From: Caenorhabditis elegans
Lineage: Eukaryota > Nematoda > Chromadorea > Rhabditida > Rhabditidae
NCBI RefSeq assembly: GCF_000002985.6
Contig: NC_003280.10
Location: 2,480,001 to 2,544,000 of the forward strand
Direction of reading: 5' to 3'
DNA length: 64,000 bases
In this document: one piece after another, positions 1-10,409 of the stretch
Position numbering within the stretch: position 1 is the stretch's first letter
How the letters are laid out: each line of letters starts with the position of its first letter
Notes under the pieces: model-generated
Told to the model about the DNA's origin: nothing
Database searches by the model: none
The model's input: only the letters and a program-made list of their open reading frames with translations
Made by a program: the position numbers and the translations under genes

Positions 1-330
1 ACTTTCGGAAAATCGGCAAACCGGTAAATTGTTGGAATTGAAAGTTCCGGCAAATTGGCAAATCGGCAATTGCCGGAATTAAGAATTTCGGGCAAATGGG
101 CAAATTGTCGACTTGCCAAATTTGCCGGAAAACTTTCAGAATTTAGTTTTAATTGGCAAATTTGTACGCACCCCATGAATGCTTCTATGTACATCTATAA
201 AAAATCCCTGAAAAAAATTCCGGCAATTTGCCGAAATTTTCTGGCAAATCGGCAAACCGGCAAATTTCCGACTTACCGAATTTGCAGGAAAATAAATTTT
301 GAAATATCGCGTTTACGCAAACTTTATGAA
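1..330. repeat. GGCAAATCGGCAAA-type tandem repeat
   Basis: Short degenerate units built on GGCAAA, CCGGCAAATT and TTTGCCG alternate here. The same vocabulary makes the large array at 49495-50495 and the shorter blocks near 51.6, 52.6, 54.9, 57.0 and 63.0 kb. Open frames across it are low-complexity by-products of the repeat and are not genes. Confidence 0.8.
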
Positions 331-398
331 CTCTGAAATAAAATTCCCTATAAATACAAACCACCAAAAGTTCAAATTTTAGCTTTTTCAACTTAAAA

Positions 399-1549
399 AT
401 GCTTAAATCAATTATCCTCTTGATTTGCGGTGAGCACTATTTTTTGAGTTTCCCATTTATTTTTGGCTTTTTCAGCTCATTGTGCATTTTCGGATAGATT
501 GGACGCTGGAAGTCAGGCGGATTGTGTGGCTGCTGCCAATAAAATCTACAACAACGAATGGGGATTTGATCATAAATTGGTACATTTTTCAAGCAGTTCA
601 ATAGAGCGCACTTTCACACTGAATAGAGAATTTTATAATCTACAACTTAGTCTCTTGGATCAACTTTCTAGAATGTCGTTAAAAGACGTTATGGCGAAAG
701 TGCAATGGAGCGCACTTGCACCATGGAAAATTAAACCAGCTAAACTAAAAGTCGCGTAACTTTCTGCTAATTTTGCCTAGAAAGTTGGAGCAAAACAAAG
801 TTGTAGAGCTTAACATTCTCTATCATTTGAGGTAAAATTTGGAAAAAATTAATCAATGAGTATGTAAGTGCGCTCCACTGAACTTTAGCTATAACTTTCT
901 TCAACGGCGTCCTAGAATGTTGATTCAAGAGGCAAACTTGAAGAAATTTAAGTTTTCTATCACATTTCAAGTATCAAAACTTCATACATAGCCTAACTAG
1001 CGACTCATTCAGGTATACGACAAGGAGCTCGAGCCGTTCGCAGCAGAAACTCCATGTGGCATCGCCTATTTGCAGAATGGACTCGCAGAAGTTGGTAGCG
1101 GTGGAGCTGTAAGTTTCCACAGATCGGAAATTTCTCAAAAAAAGTTCTGTAATTTTCAGCACACCTCGGTGAATCTCAGAGAAGAGCATACCAGAATCGC
1201 GTGTGTCCCGAAAAAGTGCGGTGGGGTGGAGGTGGCGTGTGCTGTGGGTGGTCCCAGGTTGGTTTTTGATAAAAAATTTGAATTTTCCACGTTTTTCTTA
1301 GTATGGCCCTAAATTTAAAGCGCAAAATTCGAAAATTGCGCCAGATTCGGTGCTTGCGTACTTTTGGCGCTACAGTAACCCTCAAAAATTAAAAATTGAG
1401 CTAGGAGCTTCAACTTTTGTAGATTTCATACAAGAATAGTGTGGGAAGCTAGAATTTTGTCGAATTAATTTCATTTTGTTGCTCGAATTCCAAAAATATT
1501 CGGAAATTCTGTTTTTGTTGCCTTTTCCAGTGACATAATAAGATTTTAG
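399..1549 (+). CDS. Small secreted Cys-containing protein, copy 1 (short form)
   Basis: Spliced model: 399-429, 476-579, 1013-1108, 1160-1257, 1531-1549 (about 115 aa). The first exon encodes a short hydrophobic signal peptide (MLKSIILLIC) and joins in phase to a cysteine-bearing exon. Exons 2-4 match, in length, phase and sequence, those of the gene at 1938-3891 (shared VYDKELE, SVNLR and RIAC motifs), so the two are tandem duplicates. The final exon is the weak point: TTTTCCAG at 1523-1530 opens a six-codon exon ending in TAG, whereas the paralogue has an 80-residue acidic and hydrophobic tail. Copy 1 is therefore either a short secreted form or a 3'-truncated copy. The family is not recognised with certainty; spacing of the YDKELE segment and the cysteines vaguely recalls CAP/SCP proteins. 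Sure of exons 2-4, unsure of the end. Confidence 0.6.
580..1012 (+). repeat. Intron with AGAGCGCACTTGCACC-type short repeats
   Basis: This 433-bp intron carries units such as GGAGCGCACTTGCACC (near 707), its complement GTGCGCTCC (near 852) and TAACTTTCTT blocks. The equivalent intron of the paralogue (2118-2810) has more of them (near 2149, 2222, 2401, 2690), so the repeat either predates the gene duplication or entered both introns. Confidence 0.6.
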
Positions 1550-3550
1550 TTAAAAAATTCGAATTCTCCATGAAATTTCCAAAATTTTGACACCCATATC
1601 GACTAGATTCGGTTGAAAACCAACATTTTAATCGTTTTCGGCATGCGTAATGGTCGCGTTGCGGTCGCGTTGCGGTTGCGTTGCGGTCGCGTCACGGCTC
1701 AAAACTCAAAACCATTCAAAATAAACCGTTTTCCTCAAAATAATTTATTTTTAATATTTTTGAATAAAATGCTTCCGTGGATCTCGTATTTGACATCTTT
1801 TACTAAAAACTTAAAATTTCTGCGGGAAAATGTTTTTAAAAAATCAACAAAGTTCATACTCGAATGAACTTTTGAACTTTCTAAAATCTCGACTAATACT
1901 ACCAAAATCTTAAAATTGTTAGATTTTCAAATCAAATATGATGCTCAAAACAATTCTCCTTCTGGTTTTCGGTAAGTTTAGCATTTTTGTAAAAACAATT
2001 TTTTAAAAAATTCCAGCTCAATGTGCATTATCGGGAAGATTGAGCGGTAGAACTCAGGCGGATTGCATTGCTTTTGCCAATAATATTTTCAAACAACAGG
2101 GGTTCAATCATCTTTTGGTGAGTTTTTTTTTTGTTTAATAGAGCGCGTTTGCTTATTGAGGCTCTGAAAAGTTGTCTGGGAGTTTTAAGACCTCTCTGGA
2201 TAATATTAGCCGAAAAGTTCAGCGGAGCGCACTTGCTACCCGGATTTATTTGATGGAAAATATACTTAATCGATAGAGAATTTCAAGTTCTACATTTTTG
2301 CTTTTGAAACTAATTTTCTATCTCTTTTCTAAAGAAAGTTACGCAGCTTTTAGTTTTTCCCTCTAGGACCCAGATTGAGAAAGTTATCTTAAAAGTTCGT
2401 TAGAGCGCACTTGCACCACAATCATAAAATTTTATTAAAAACGTACAGAAATAGAAAATTTCAAGCTCTACAACTTTGCCGCTTGCACCGATTTCCATCT
2501 CTTCTCTGAAGCAAGTTAGGCGACTTTTAGCTTTAGTGATACGGAGCTGAGTAGCGACTCAACTTCAAATTGACATAACTTTCTTTGGCAGAGTCCTGGA
2601 AACTTGGTTCAAAACAAAAGTTGTAGATCATAAAATTCTCTATTGATTGATATATATTTCGAACAACAAAAATTCCGCGATGCTGCAGGTACGCTCCGCT
2701 GAACTTTTGCTATAACTTTCTTCTACGACGTCCTAGAGCATTAGTTCAAAAACCTAATTTGTAGAATTTCAAATTTTCTATCCAGTTCACCTACTTATTA
2801 TCATCTTTAGGTATACGACAAGGAGCTTGAAGCCTACGCTGCTCAGACTCAATGTGGCACCTCTTTCCTATCAATGGGACTTATCGAGTTGGGTCATGGT
2901 GGCTCGGTGAGCTATTACATCCTAAAACTTTCGAAACATTTAAGATTTTCAGTATTCCTCAGTGAATCTCAGAAAAGATCAGACAAGAATCGCATGTGCC
3001 AAAAAGGATTGTGGCGGGCTGCAGTTCGCGTGTGCCGTAGATGGTCCAAGGCAGGGGTAGGTCTCAGATTTTGCTCAATTTTTTGACAATGAAGATTTTA
3101 AAAGTATCAAATTCGTATTTACCACGATTTTATTAGTCTAATCGTGCATTTTCAGTCGAAATTCTAATAAGTTCGTGAAATTTGGTGTTTGCGTACTTTT
3201 GGAGCTACAGTAACCGTTAAAAATTCAATTTTTTTGCAGTTTACAAAAATTTTTGGTTTTTCTTGAAATTTTAAATAATTAATTGAAATTTTCCAATAGT
3301 TAATCAGCCAAGTAGTAAGTTTTCAGCTCAAAATTTGATCATGCGGTGTTTGCGTACTTTTGGCGCTACCGTAACCCTCGAAATTTCAAAATCGAGCAAG
3401 AAATCTTTAGTTTTTAAATTCCAAACTAACATTTGACAGAATTTTAAATTTTTCATTGAAAATCTGGAAAACCAAACATTCCGCGTGAGATCGGGTGTTT
3501 TGGGGTACTGTAGATGGTGTTTGCGTACTTTTGGCGCTACCGTAACCCTC
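1313..3550. repeat. Dispersed ~40-bp GTGTTTGCGTACTTTTGGCGC repeat, 4 copies
   Basis: Copies near 1350-1380, 3190-3215, 3340-3375 and 3515-3550 share GTGTTTGCGTACTTTTGG followed by GCTAC(C/A)GTAACC. Further copies fill the introns of the SPK gene (about 26.0-31.6 kb) and lie near 18.07, 23.04 and 24.25 kb. The ends read TACTGTAG...CTACCGTA, a weak palindrome, as expected for a short mobile or foldback repeat. Confidence 0.75.
1645..1700 (+). repeat. GCGTTGCGGTCGCG motif array
   Basis: Four head-to-tail copies of GGTCGCGTTGC. The same GC-rich motif recurs singly in AT-rich introns at about 26349, 28520, 28955 and 32347. Confidence 0.7.
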
Positions 3551-3891
3551 GAAATTTCAAAATTTAGCTAGAAATCTCTAGTTTTCAATTTTAAAAACCA
3601 ACATTTTGTGGAGAACTCGAATTTGATAATGAAAGTTGTGTAAACTCTTTCAGAAATACGGCTGGACTTTCAGCACCCAGAAATCCAGCACCAGCAACCA
3701 TAAGTACAATTGACAACAGTGAAGAAGTGGAGGAATCTGATGAAGAACTGCAAAAGCCACCGAAATGGTCGCAAAATGGATTTCCATTTAGGAATTCTGA
3801 AGCTGGGACTGTGTACTGGGTGAATACATCGCGAGCCGCCGCCAGAACTACCGTATTTCTAGTCGGCATTCTCGTTTTTATAGGGATTTGA
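1938..3891 (+). CDS. Small secreted Cys-containing protein, copy 2, possible GPI-anchored form
   Basis: Five exons, 1938-1971, 2017-2117, 2811-2906, 2953-3056 and 3654-3891, sum to 573 nt, giving 190 residues and TGA, with all splice phases consistent. Exon 1 is a signal peptide (MMLKTILLLVF). The mature N-terminal two thirds contain six cysteines and a VYDKELEAYAAQ segment. The last exon adds a Pro-rich then acidic linker (EEVEESDEEL), then a basic stretch and a C-terminal hydrophobic run (TTVFLVGILVFIGI) ending at the stop. That order of small residues, short spacer and terminal hydrophobic tail resembles a GPI-attachment signal; a tail-anchored membrane segment is the alternative. Tandem paralogue of the gene at 399. 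Function unknown; weak resemblance to CAP/SCP proteins only. ATG chosen because it starts the signal peptide and is followed by a good GGTAAG donor. Confidence 0.72.
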
Positions 3892-5057
3892 ACTATTTTG
3901 GGTAATAAATATTTTCAATACATTTTTTATATGTAATTTAATAATATTAATTTTTGAGAATATGTCCAAGAAATCCGCGTAGCGGCTCAGTTTTTATTGT
4001 AAAACTGAGTGTATTTGTTCGTTGTCAATGGAGCGCGAAATACGCTAGGAGGGAGATCAGAGCCCCATGGGATGTAATAACATGGATGTAAGAAGATACA
4101 TTTTTATTCACAGCAGATATGGGATAGAACACTAGGAGGGTAACATCAACAAAATAATTTCAGTCGTAGCATTCTTGGCTTTTGAAATGAGATCTATATG
4201 GAGATATTAACTCAGCCAATAGACTCTGACAAAGTATTGAGGTGTTCGATCAGGTTTTTTCGTGAGGAATAAGTTATAAATTCCTTTTTCCGGAAACTTC
4301 TAGACTGCACCATCTGCATTCGAGTAGTCGAGAAGAACAAATAATCTTTGGAATTTTTTATGGGTTTGAATAAAAATGTTACTGTTTTATGCAGTCATAA
4401 AACTTTAGTATGAAGCAGACAAAAAATATTAGGCAACAAAAAACCATCCTTTATATCTTAAAAATCGAAAAAGTAGTGGAAAAAAGTCGGAAAATTCATA
4501 ACAAAATGATTACCACACTTTGCTACATTTTACTGTTTTCAGAAGTATTAAAATTAGATTCAGAAGTATTAAAATTAGACTTTTGCTTCAATATCTCGGT
4601 TTCTAGCAAATGTATCAAAAAGTTTATAACTACAAAGAGAAAACCCGGAAGATTTGATCCTTTAATGGAATTTTGAAAAGATATGTTATTACAAAAAATA
4701 TTTAAGAAAGCAAACTGAGAAAAAACAAAAAAAAACGAAAAAAACTCATCGAACACCCTAACATCTTTGAACACTTTGCCCACGGGTTTTTGACTGTTTT
4801 CTTACCAGAATGTATTTTTACAATAAATTTTCATTGGAATCCGCCCAGACTGAAAAATAATCGATACTTGTGTATTACACGCTCTTATTTTGAAAGTGAT
4901 TTTTAAAGTTATATAAATATTTCTTATGCCTAAATTGTACCAACGAATTTATAAACCTTCGTCTTCAAAGGGGGCGTAAAAAATGCATTAAGTTGATCTT
5001 AAAAAACTTACCATTAAGGAGAAATTGTCAGACTAACACAGATTTATTTATTTTCAG
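3892..5057. other. Intergenic, no gene seen
   Basis: AT-rich spacer after the secreted-protein pair. It has a possible poly(A) signal (AATAAA near 3904), a short hairpin (CTCAGTTTTT...AAAACTGAG near 3987-4010) and a 15-bp direct repeat (AGAAGTATTAAAATTAGA) near 4540-4580. The frames at 4410-4783 are low complexity. First exons of the following gene may hide here but could not be identified. Confidence 0.6.
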
Positions 5058-6159
5058 CGAAGAACCTGCCCAGCACAGAACTGTAGTAGAAGCATCCAGT
5101 CTATCTCCTGTCGATGCGAGGGAAACCGAAGTTGTTGGTTATAATTCGATAAAATTGTTGATAGCATTGGGCTTCAGTTTTCAACATGAGCACTCTCACC
5201 TCAAAGCACTCGTCATTGGAAAGTCGGAAGATGACCGACGTATATTCATAAGATTGTTCGACAGAATGAATGCAAGCGAAAGTTACTCAATAACTATCAA
5301 GGAAAAGGCATTGCCACGAAAACGTTCGATTTGGAAATTGTGGGAAAATGGCTCGTCCTTGTCATGCACAGAAATCCTCGTGAAAGATGATAATCAAACA
5401 ACGATTCTTTGTATGGATTTTGTGATTAGAGAACGGCGACACGATAAGTACAAACGAGGATACAAGAGCTTCGACACCAAAGCGGATTTTTTAAAAGGCT
5501 ATCACGTAATAGAGGAAATGTGCAAATTCTGCTGCAATGGAACTGTTGCAAAGTATCAAATTCCACAGGAACTCGCTTCTGTTTCTCTAATGATGCGTGA
5601 AAATCACATTGATAGATTTGAAATCGGTTCTGTTCACAGCTTTTACATTGCGTCCGTAATGAAATCCAACAAAAGATATGTTGCAGTTGATCAGTCAAAA
5701 GCCTTAACGGCTCTAAACATTGCTCAAGCTATTTCAAAGCTTAACGGAAAAGGGTGAGTTTCACAAAAATATTGAGATTAAGTTTTAATAATCAATTTTC
5801 AGCATGGTGACCAGCTCAGAAATTATTATCGCCGACTACTTCTATCAGCGAACACTGAAATACACCTATAAATTCAATCATCAATACGAAGAGAGGAGAT
5901 AATTCAGTTACTTCGAGATGTTCCGAAGCCTCATCCACACTCCACCCATCAAACATCCATACGTCTGCTTTATTCCAATGATTTATTTATCATGTTTATC
6001 ATTCTTTGTGTTTTTGGTGCTCCTAAGACAATGGTTCTCGCATTGGCAATGTACGCATCGAAAAATGCTGTGAGCACTTGGTATTGTGCAATAATGGGTA
6101 TCATTCAAACTCTTCTGATTTTCGTGACTTCTCTAACCCGAATCCACGCCACGCTGTAA
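5058..6159 (+). pseudogene. Unrecognised gene with apparent frameshift before a multi-helix C-terminus
   Basis: A strong TTTTCAG at 5051-5057 opens a 232-codon exon (5058-5753), spliced in phase to an exon at 5803. The protein is hydrophilic, with no family I recognise; an in-frame ATG start is absent, so at least one 5' exon is missing. In the second exon the frame stops at TAA 5900-5902. Directly after it, the other frame (ATA at 5899 onward) runs open to TAA 6157-6159 and encodes three strongly hydrophobic segments (for example LFIMFIILCVFG and LLIFVTSL). The original frame also continues past the TAA with one hydrophobic segment. Either a 1-2 nt indel near 5890-5900 broke a gene with membrane helices, or the product ends at 5902. 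AATAAA at about 6191 would suit the longer form. Confidence 0.5.
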
Positions 6160-6855
6160 CTTATTGTGATTATTTAAAAACGATTGCTTTAATAAAAACT
6201 GTTTAAAACGAGCATCCTGTTGAAATGGTACTGGAAACGAACAACGAATTTTTCTTCTAATATTTCATTTTGAATCCAATCTGACAACAAATCTTTTTAT
6301 GATACTTCGTTTCTTCCCATTATTTTGTGAAAATTTTCTGGAAGCGGATTCAAAGAATATTCTTTCTTTGGATTTTAGTAGTTCTGTTTCTAATTTACAG
6401 AACCTTTTCTATCGTCACGAAAAGTGAGCAAAAAAGCGCAAAACTTGGTATTTTGGTATTTTTTGCAGCACAAAATCTGCGCAAAAACTTTGGTCAGCAT
6501 AAGAAAATTAGTCGGGAAGATCACATCCAAATTCAGAATTTGAATACAAATAAAAATTTTGAGTTGTTCGTCCCTCCTCGGTAATTCGTCGCAACATATC
6601 CACCAACTTTAGCAATTTAGGCGCCAACGTTAACGTATTAAACCCTTCTGCAACTTATCCGTGAATATAAGCAACGTTTTAACAAACTTTATTGTTTCGC
6701 TACTTTTAAGCTATCTTTAGCAATTTCTTTCCCGACTCTAATAACTTTTCAGCCAAGTATAGCCAAGTTTAGAAAAAATTTCAGTGCTAATTTTCGAGGG
6801 CGTCCGCAAATTTAACCTACCGTATTTCCTCTATGTATTAGTCTTGCAGCCTCTA
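6160..6855. other. Gene-free AT-rich stretch
   Basis: The only open frames (such as 6327-6584) have no domain, no splice support and skewed composition. Nothing functional seen. Confidence 0.5.
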
Positions 6856-7100
6856 CAGTGCGTCCAACTTCTATAGGACCCCCTCAATTTTGGTGGTTTG
6901 AGACTTCCTGAACATTTTCGTGAAAAACTGCTAATGCCATTCGATTTTAAATGTCAAAAAACCTAAACATCATCTACCGGTGTCATTGAATTATTAATTT
7001 CATGATGATAGCTCAAAAACTGTGCGCGCGCGGGCTGAAAGTCGAAAAAACGGCCGTCCAACTTCTATAAGACCCCCTTGAAATTTTATCGAAAAAAGCA
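6856..7100. mobile_element. Tc3-like terminal sequences, two copies in the same orientation
   Basis: At 6856 a TA dinucleotide is followed by CAGTGCGTCCAACTTCTATA and then GGACCCCC; at about 7046 CGTCCAACTTCTATAAGACC repeats it. Tc3 ends are known to contain a TTCTATAGGACCCC run, so these look like decayed Tc3-family ends. No matching inverted end was found downstream, so element limits are unknown. Confidence 0.5.
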
Positions 7101-7186
7101 CTGAAATTTTGAAAACTTGTCAAATTATTTTTTTGTGATAATTACATAAAAATGATCTAAACATCTCAATCGCTCATAACAAACTA

Positions 7187-7622
7187 AAATATGTAACGTG
7201 AAAGTTTTCGGAAGCAACCTGGACCGTCCTGTACCACTTTTCAGTGCTTCTGAGCCTAGTACTTGGCTCCCAGTAATCCTTACCTCACGAAACATTTGGA
7301 ACATGTGAGGGTACATCCAACAATTGTTCCTGTGAAATTTCGTTCAATTTGGAGCATTTTCAGATGTTTTATTGCACAAACAGTTTGTAAGCCGAACTTT
7401 TTAGGTTAAAAATGCTTCATCTACCGGTGTCATTGAATTATTTTTGCAGTAAAACATCTGAAAAAATTGAACGAAATTTCACAGGAACAATCTTTGGATA
7501 TACACTAACATGTTCCAAACGTTTCGTGAGATAAGGATCACTGGGAGCCAAGTACTAGGCTCAGAAGCACTGAAAAGTGGTACAGGACGGTCCAGGTTGC
7601 TTCCGAAAACTTTCACGTTAAG
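7187..7622. mobile_element. Palindromic (foldback) element, arms ~180-200 bp
   Basis: The stretch 7187-7391 recurs as its reverse complement at about 7446-7622; markers are AACGTGAAAGTTTTCGGAAG on the left and CTTCCGAAAACTTTCACGTT on the right. A short direct motif CATCTACCGGTGTCATTGAA occurs at about 6970 and in the loop at about 7415. No coding capacity; a MITE or hairpin repeat is likely. Confidence 0.75.
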
Positions 7623-7639
7623 TTGGTAGTTTTAAGATA

Positions 7640-9000
7640 CCTTCAATAACAATAGAAAAACTGAAAAATCAAATAATTTTTTGGAAAAAAAAATTAATTT
7701 AAAGAAAACAAAAGTAAAAAACATGTTTTTTGTTATTATTATTATTAAAATGGTTGTGTTACGTAAAGTTAAATGGTTTAGAAAAAAAACACAATTTCAT
7801 CCCAAATTTCAGTTGTCAAAATATTTTAAAATGACCAACTACACAAATGTTTAAAAATAATTGATTCTCATTTTTATAGTTATAAACTTTTCGATACATT
7901 TGTTAGAAACTGGGATGTTCAAGCAAACTCCCAATTTCGAAAACTTTGAAAAGTTCGAGTTCGCAGGCTTCGTCGAGTCAATTTTCAAACAATAAAAGGT
8001 ATTACACAGAACTGACTAGGGACTCTTTTTTGTGGGCCAGAGAGTTATAGGTAGAATAATATATTTTCTGAAAGGTAATACAAATTCAAAATAAAATCTT
8101 GCCCAAATTGATGTTAACACAATTTTTTTGTACTCCGAATGCGTATTTAAGCTAAAAGGTCATTGTTTTTGAAGCTTCATATCTCGATGGGCTTTGAAGT
8201 TACAAGAAAATAGTCAACTGACAAAATGTTCAGAACAATACAAAAATGATTATATTGATATGAACACTTCGATTTTTTTTTATTTCGTTTCCCTAGTGAG
8301 TAAAAACGAGAAGAAATCCTGTTTAACACCCTAATACATTTAATATCCAAAGTTGAGATTCACGAAACCAGTCTGATTTCATGCCCACAACTTCACAAAC
8401 AACGCAAATCAGCTGAAAAACAATCAAAATCAACTGAAATAAATACTAATACTTTGACCCAAATAATCTCGGAAACACAATCGAAGATAAATCGTTTGCC
8501 AATTTCTGGAGTTTTCTAGGGCACGTAGAAAAACCGCCCTCTGTAGCGATCTAAAAAAATCTTCCCAATTCCGACTAAAGGAGACTCCTCGGGTCTGCTG
8601 CGCTGATGACGTGCACACAAAATGTAGCAGCTGTTGTGCAGATTGCTACCTTTCTGTCTTCTATGAACGCACTCCACGGTCTCTTGCGACGTACATACGA
8701 TACATTTTTTTCCCCATTTCTTTCTATTCAGAAAGTATCAGTCAAACATTATGATGTCCCTTTACAATATTTCATGTGAAAAAATCGCCACATACATTCA
8801 AAATGGTTTGTTTTAAATTCCAAATTGTTAATGTTGCTGGATTGATTTTTTAAAATATAATCAAGTGTATTCACTCTGGCCTTTTGGCGTTTGAAAGGTG
8901 TGACGTCACATATATTTTTATTATTGGTATCAGACAATACAATTTACAGAAATTCTAACGTGTAAAAAGAACAACAGTTGAAAAATCGTTTATGTTAGTT
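7640..9000. other. Gene-free AT-rich stretch
   Basis: No exon with domain similarity or good splice pairing was found. Short minus-strand frames at 8430-8618 and 8749-8937 show no recognisable features. Confidence 0.5.
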
Positions 9001-9002
9001 CT

Positions 9003-9400
9003 TAAAAATGGAGTAGCGCCGATGAGGATTTTGTTTAATAACACTTATAATGATTCAAAACGACCGAATATCATAATAAAACACTCCAAAAATTTTTAGA
9101 TTTTTCATAATTTTCGGTCAAAGTTTTGGCAAACTGCCAAAATTTTGAAAAATATGAGCTTTTGAAGAAATCCAAAACAACGTCGCATGCCCGACCCCTA
9201 CAATTGTTTTAATACAAATAATTAAATCAAAAAAAATCGGATTCCAAAATTATGAGTGGCAAAAACTGAGTAATTGTCACTTTTTGACAGTAAATAAAAA
9301 ATTTCAAAAATTGTTTGGAAAGTTTTATTATATTTGGTCATTTTGGGACCAAAGAAGTGGTTTTAACAATGCCCCTACTGGCACAACTTCACCTCTAATA
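9003..9400. repeat. Inverted-repeat element sharing ends with the palindrome-arm repeat
   Basis: GGAGTAGCGCC near 9011 begins a sequence containing CATAATAAAAC and CAAAAATTTTT; its approximate reverse complement (TTTTATTATATTTGGTCATT, near 9322) follows about 300 bp later. Related sequence with GTGGAGTAGCGCCAGTGAGG lies in both palindrome arms at about 53297 and 56398. It appears to be a non-coding foldback repeat. Confidence 0.6.
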
Positions 9401-10409
9401 GTAAGAAAAATAAACACCAGAACGGGATATATAACTCGCCTTGCTTAAAACTTGCCTTTCTCAAAAATTTCATACGTAATATAACAAGCCTCAAGCCGTC
9501 CCATTTTTCTGTATTATGGGGTTATCCAACTGAATTTTTCCATTTTTCCTATATTTCCCCCCATTAGTACCGATCCAACTGGGAGGAAAAATGAATTTTG
9601 CGCTCCATCTCTCCTCCCTGTCAACAACTTTTTAGTTGACCATATTAAAAAAAATTTAATTTAAGCTTCAATTCTTTTAAAGTAAAACTTTTTTTTTTAA
9701 TTAAGAGCAAAAAGGATGAAAAATTCAGTAAGATAACCCCATTATTCCCACTACTCTATTCAACACTATTTTTTCTTTTTCTTCTTTTTCACGTTTAAAT
9801 AGACGCATTGAATAATAAGAAGCATTGTTATTATTATTATTAACAGTAAAGCTAGTAAAGTGCACTTTATTTTTGTAGTTAACAAATTTATTTTTTAATA
9901 TGCAATGACAAGTGAGATACATTATAGTTTCCTAAAGTTAAAGAACACAAACTCGCCTGTAAGTCCCGTCAAAGTCTTCATGTATCAACGCAAATAAGTT
10001 TTTATAATAATTTAACCTTCTAGCTCAAAGAAACTGTTTGTGTAACTTTATTTGACCCAATTTTACAAAAGCTATTTAATGATTTTATAAAACCCCTTGT
10101 TTTCAAATGGCTCTGTATCTCGGTGAACTTCATAAAAAATTTTTTTCAACTAATAAAAAAAAAGAAAATCTTCTAATCTTAACATTCATAGTTGAAACCT
10201 TTTGTTGATTTTGCTTGGTAACAGTAGTTACAGGAGAGCCTACCTTTTCACGACTTCCTCAAAATGAAAACTGTAAACAGGGAACATGAAAAACGTGAAC
10301 TGAACAGTTGTGCAAATAATAAATTTGCGCGAGATAAAAAGGGAGAAAATAGACAAAAATTGGGAAAACAAAACACATATATACATATATATCCCCATAA
10401 AAGTTTAAG
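9401..10409. other. Gene-free stretch upstream of the ZYG-11-like gene
   Basis: AT-rich sequence with a (TTA)n run near 9830 and an ACATATATAC run near 10376. It should contain the promoter and perhaps the first exon of the following gene. The frame at 10264 is out of frame with that gene and unsupported. Confidence 0.4.

Noticed and set aside
399..3891. Firm assignment of the secreted pair to the CAP/SCP family
   Set aside because: Only a loose resemblance around YDKELE and cysteine spacing; diagnostic CAP signature motifs were not seen.
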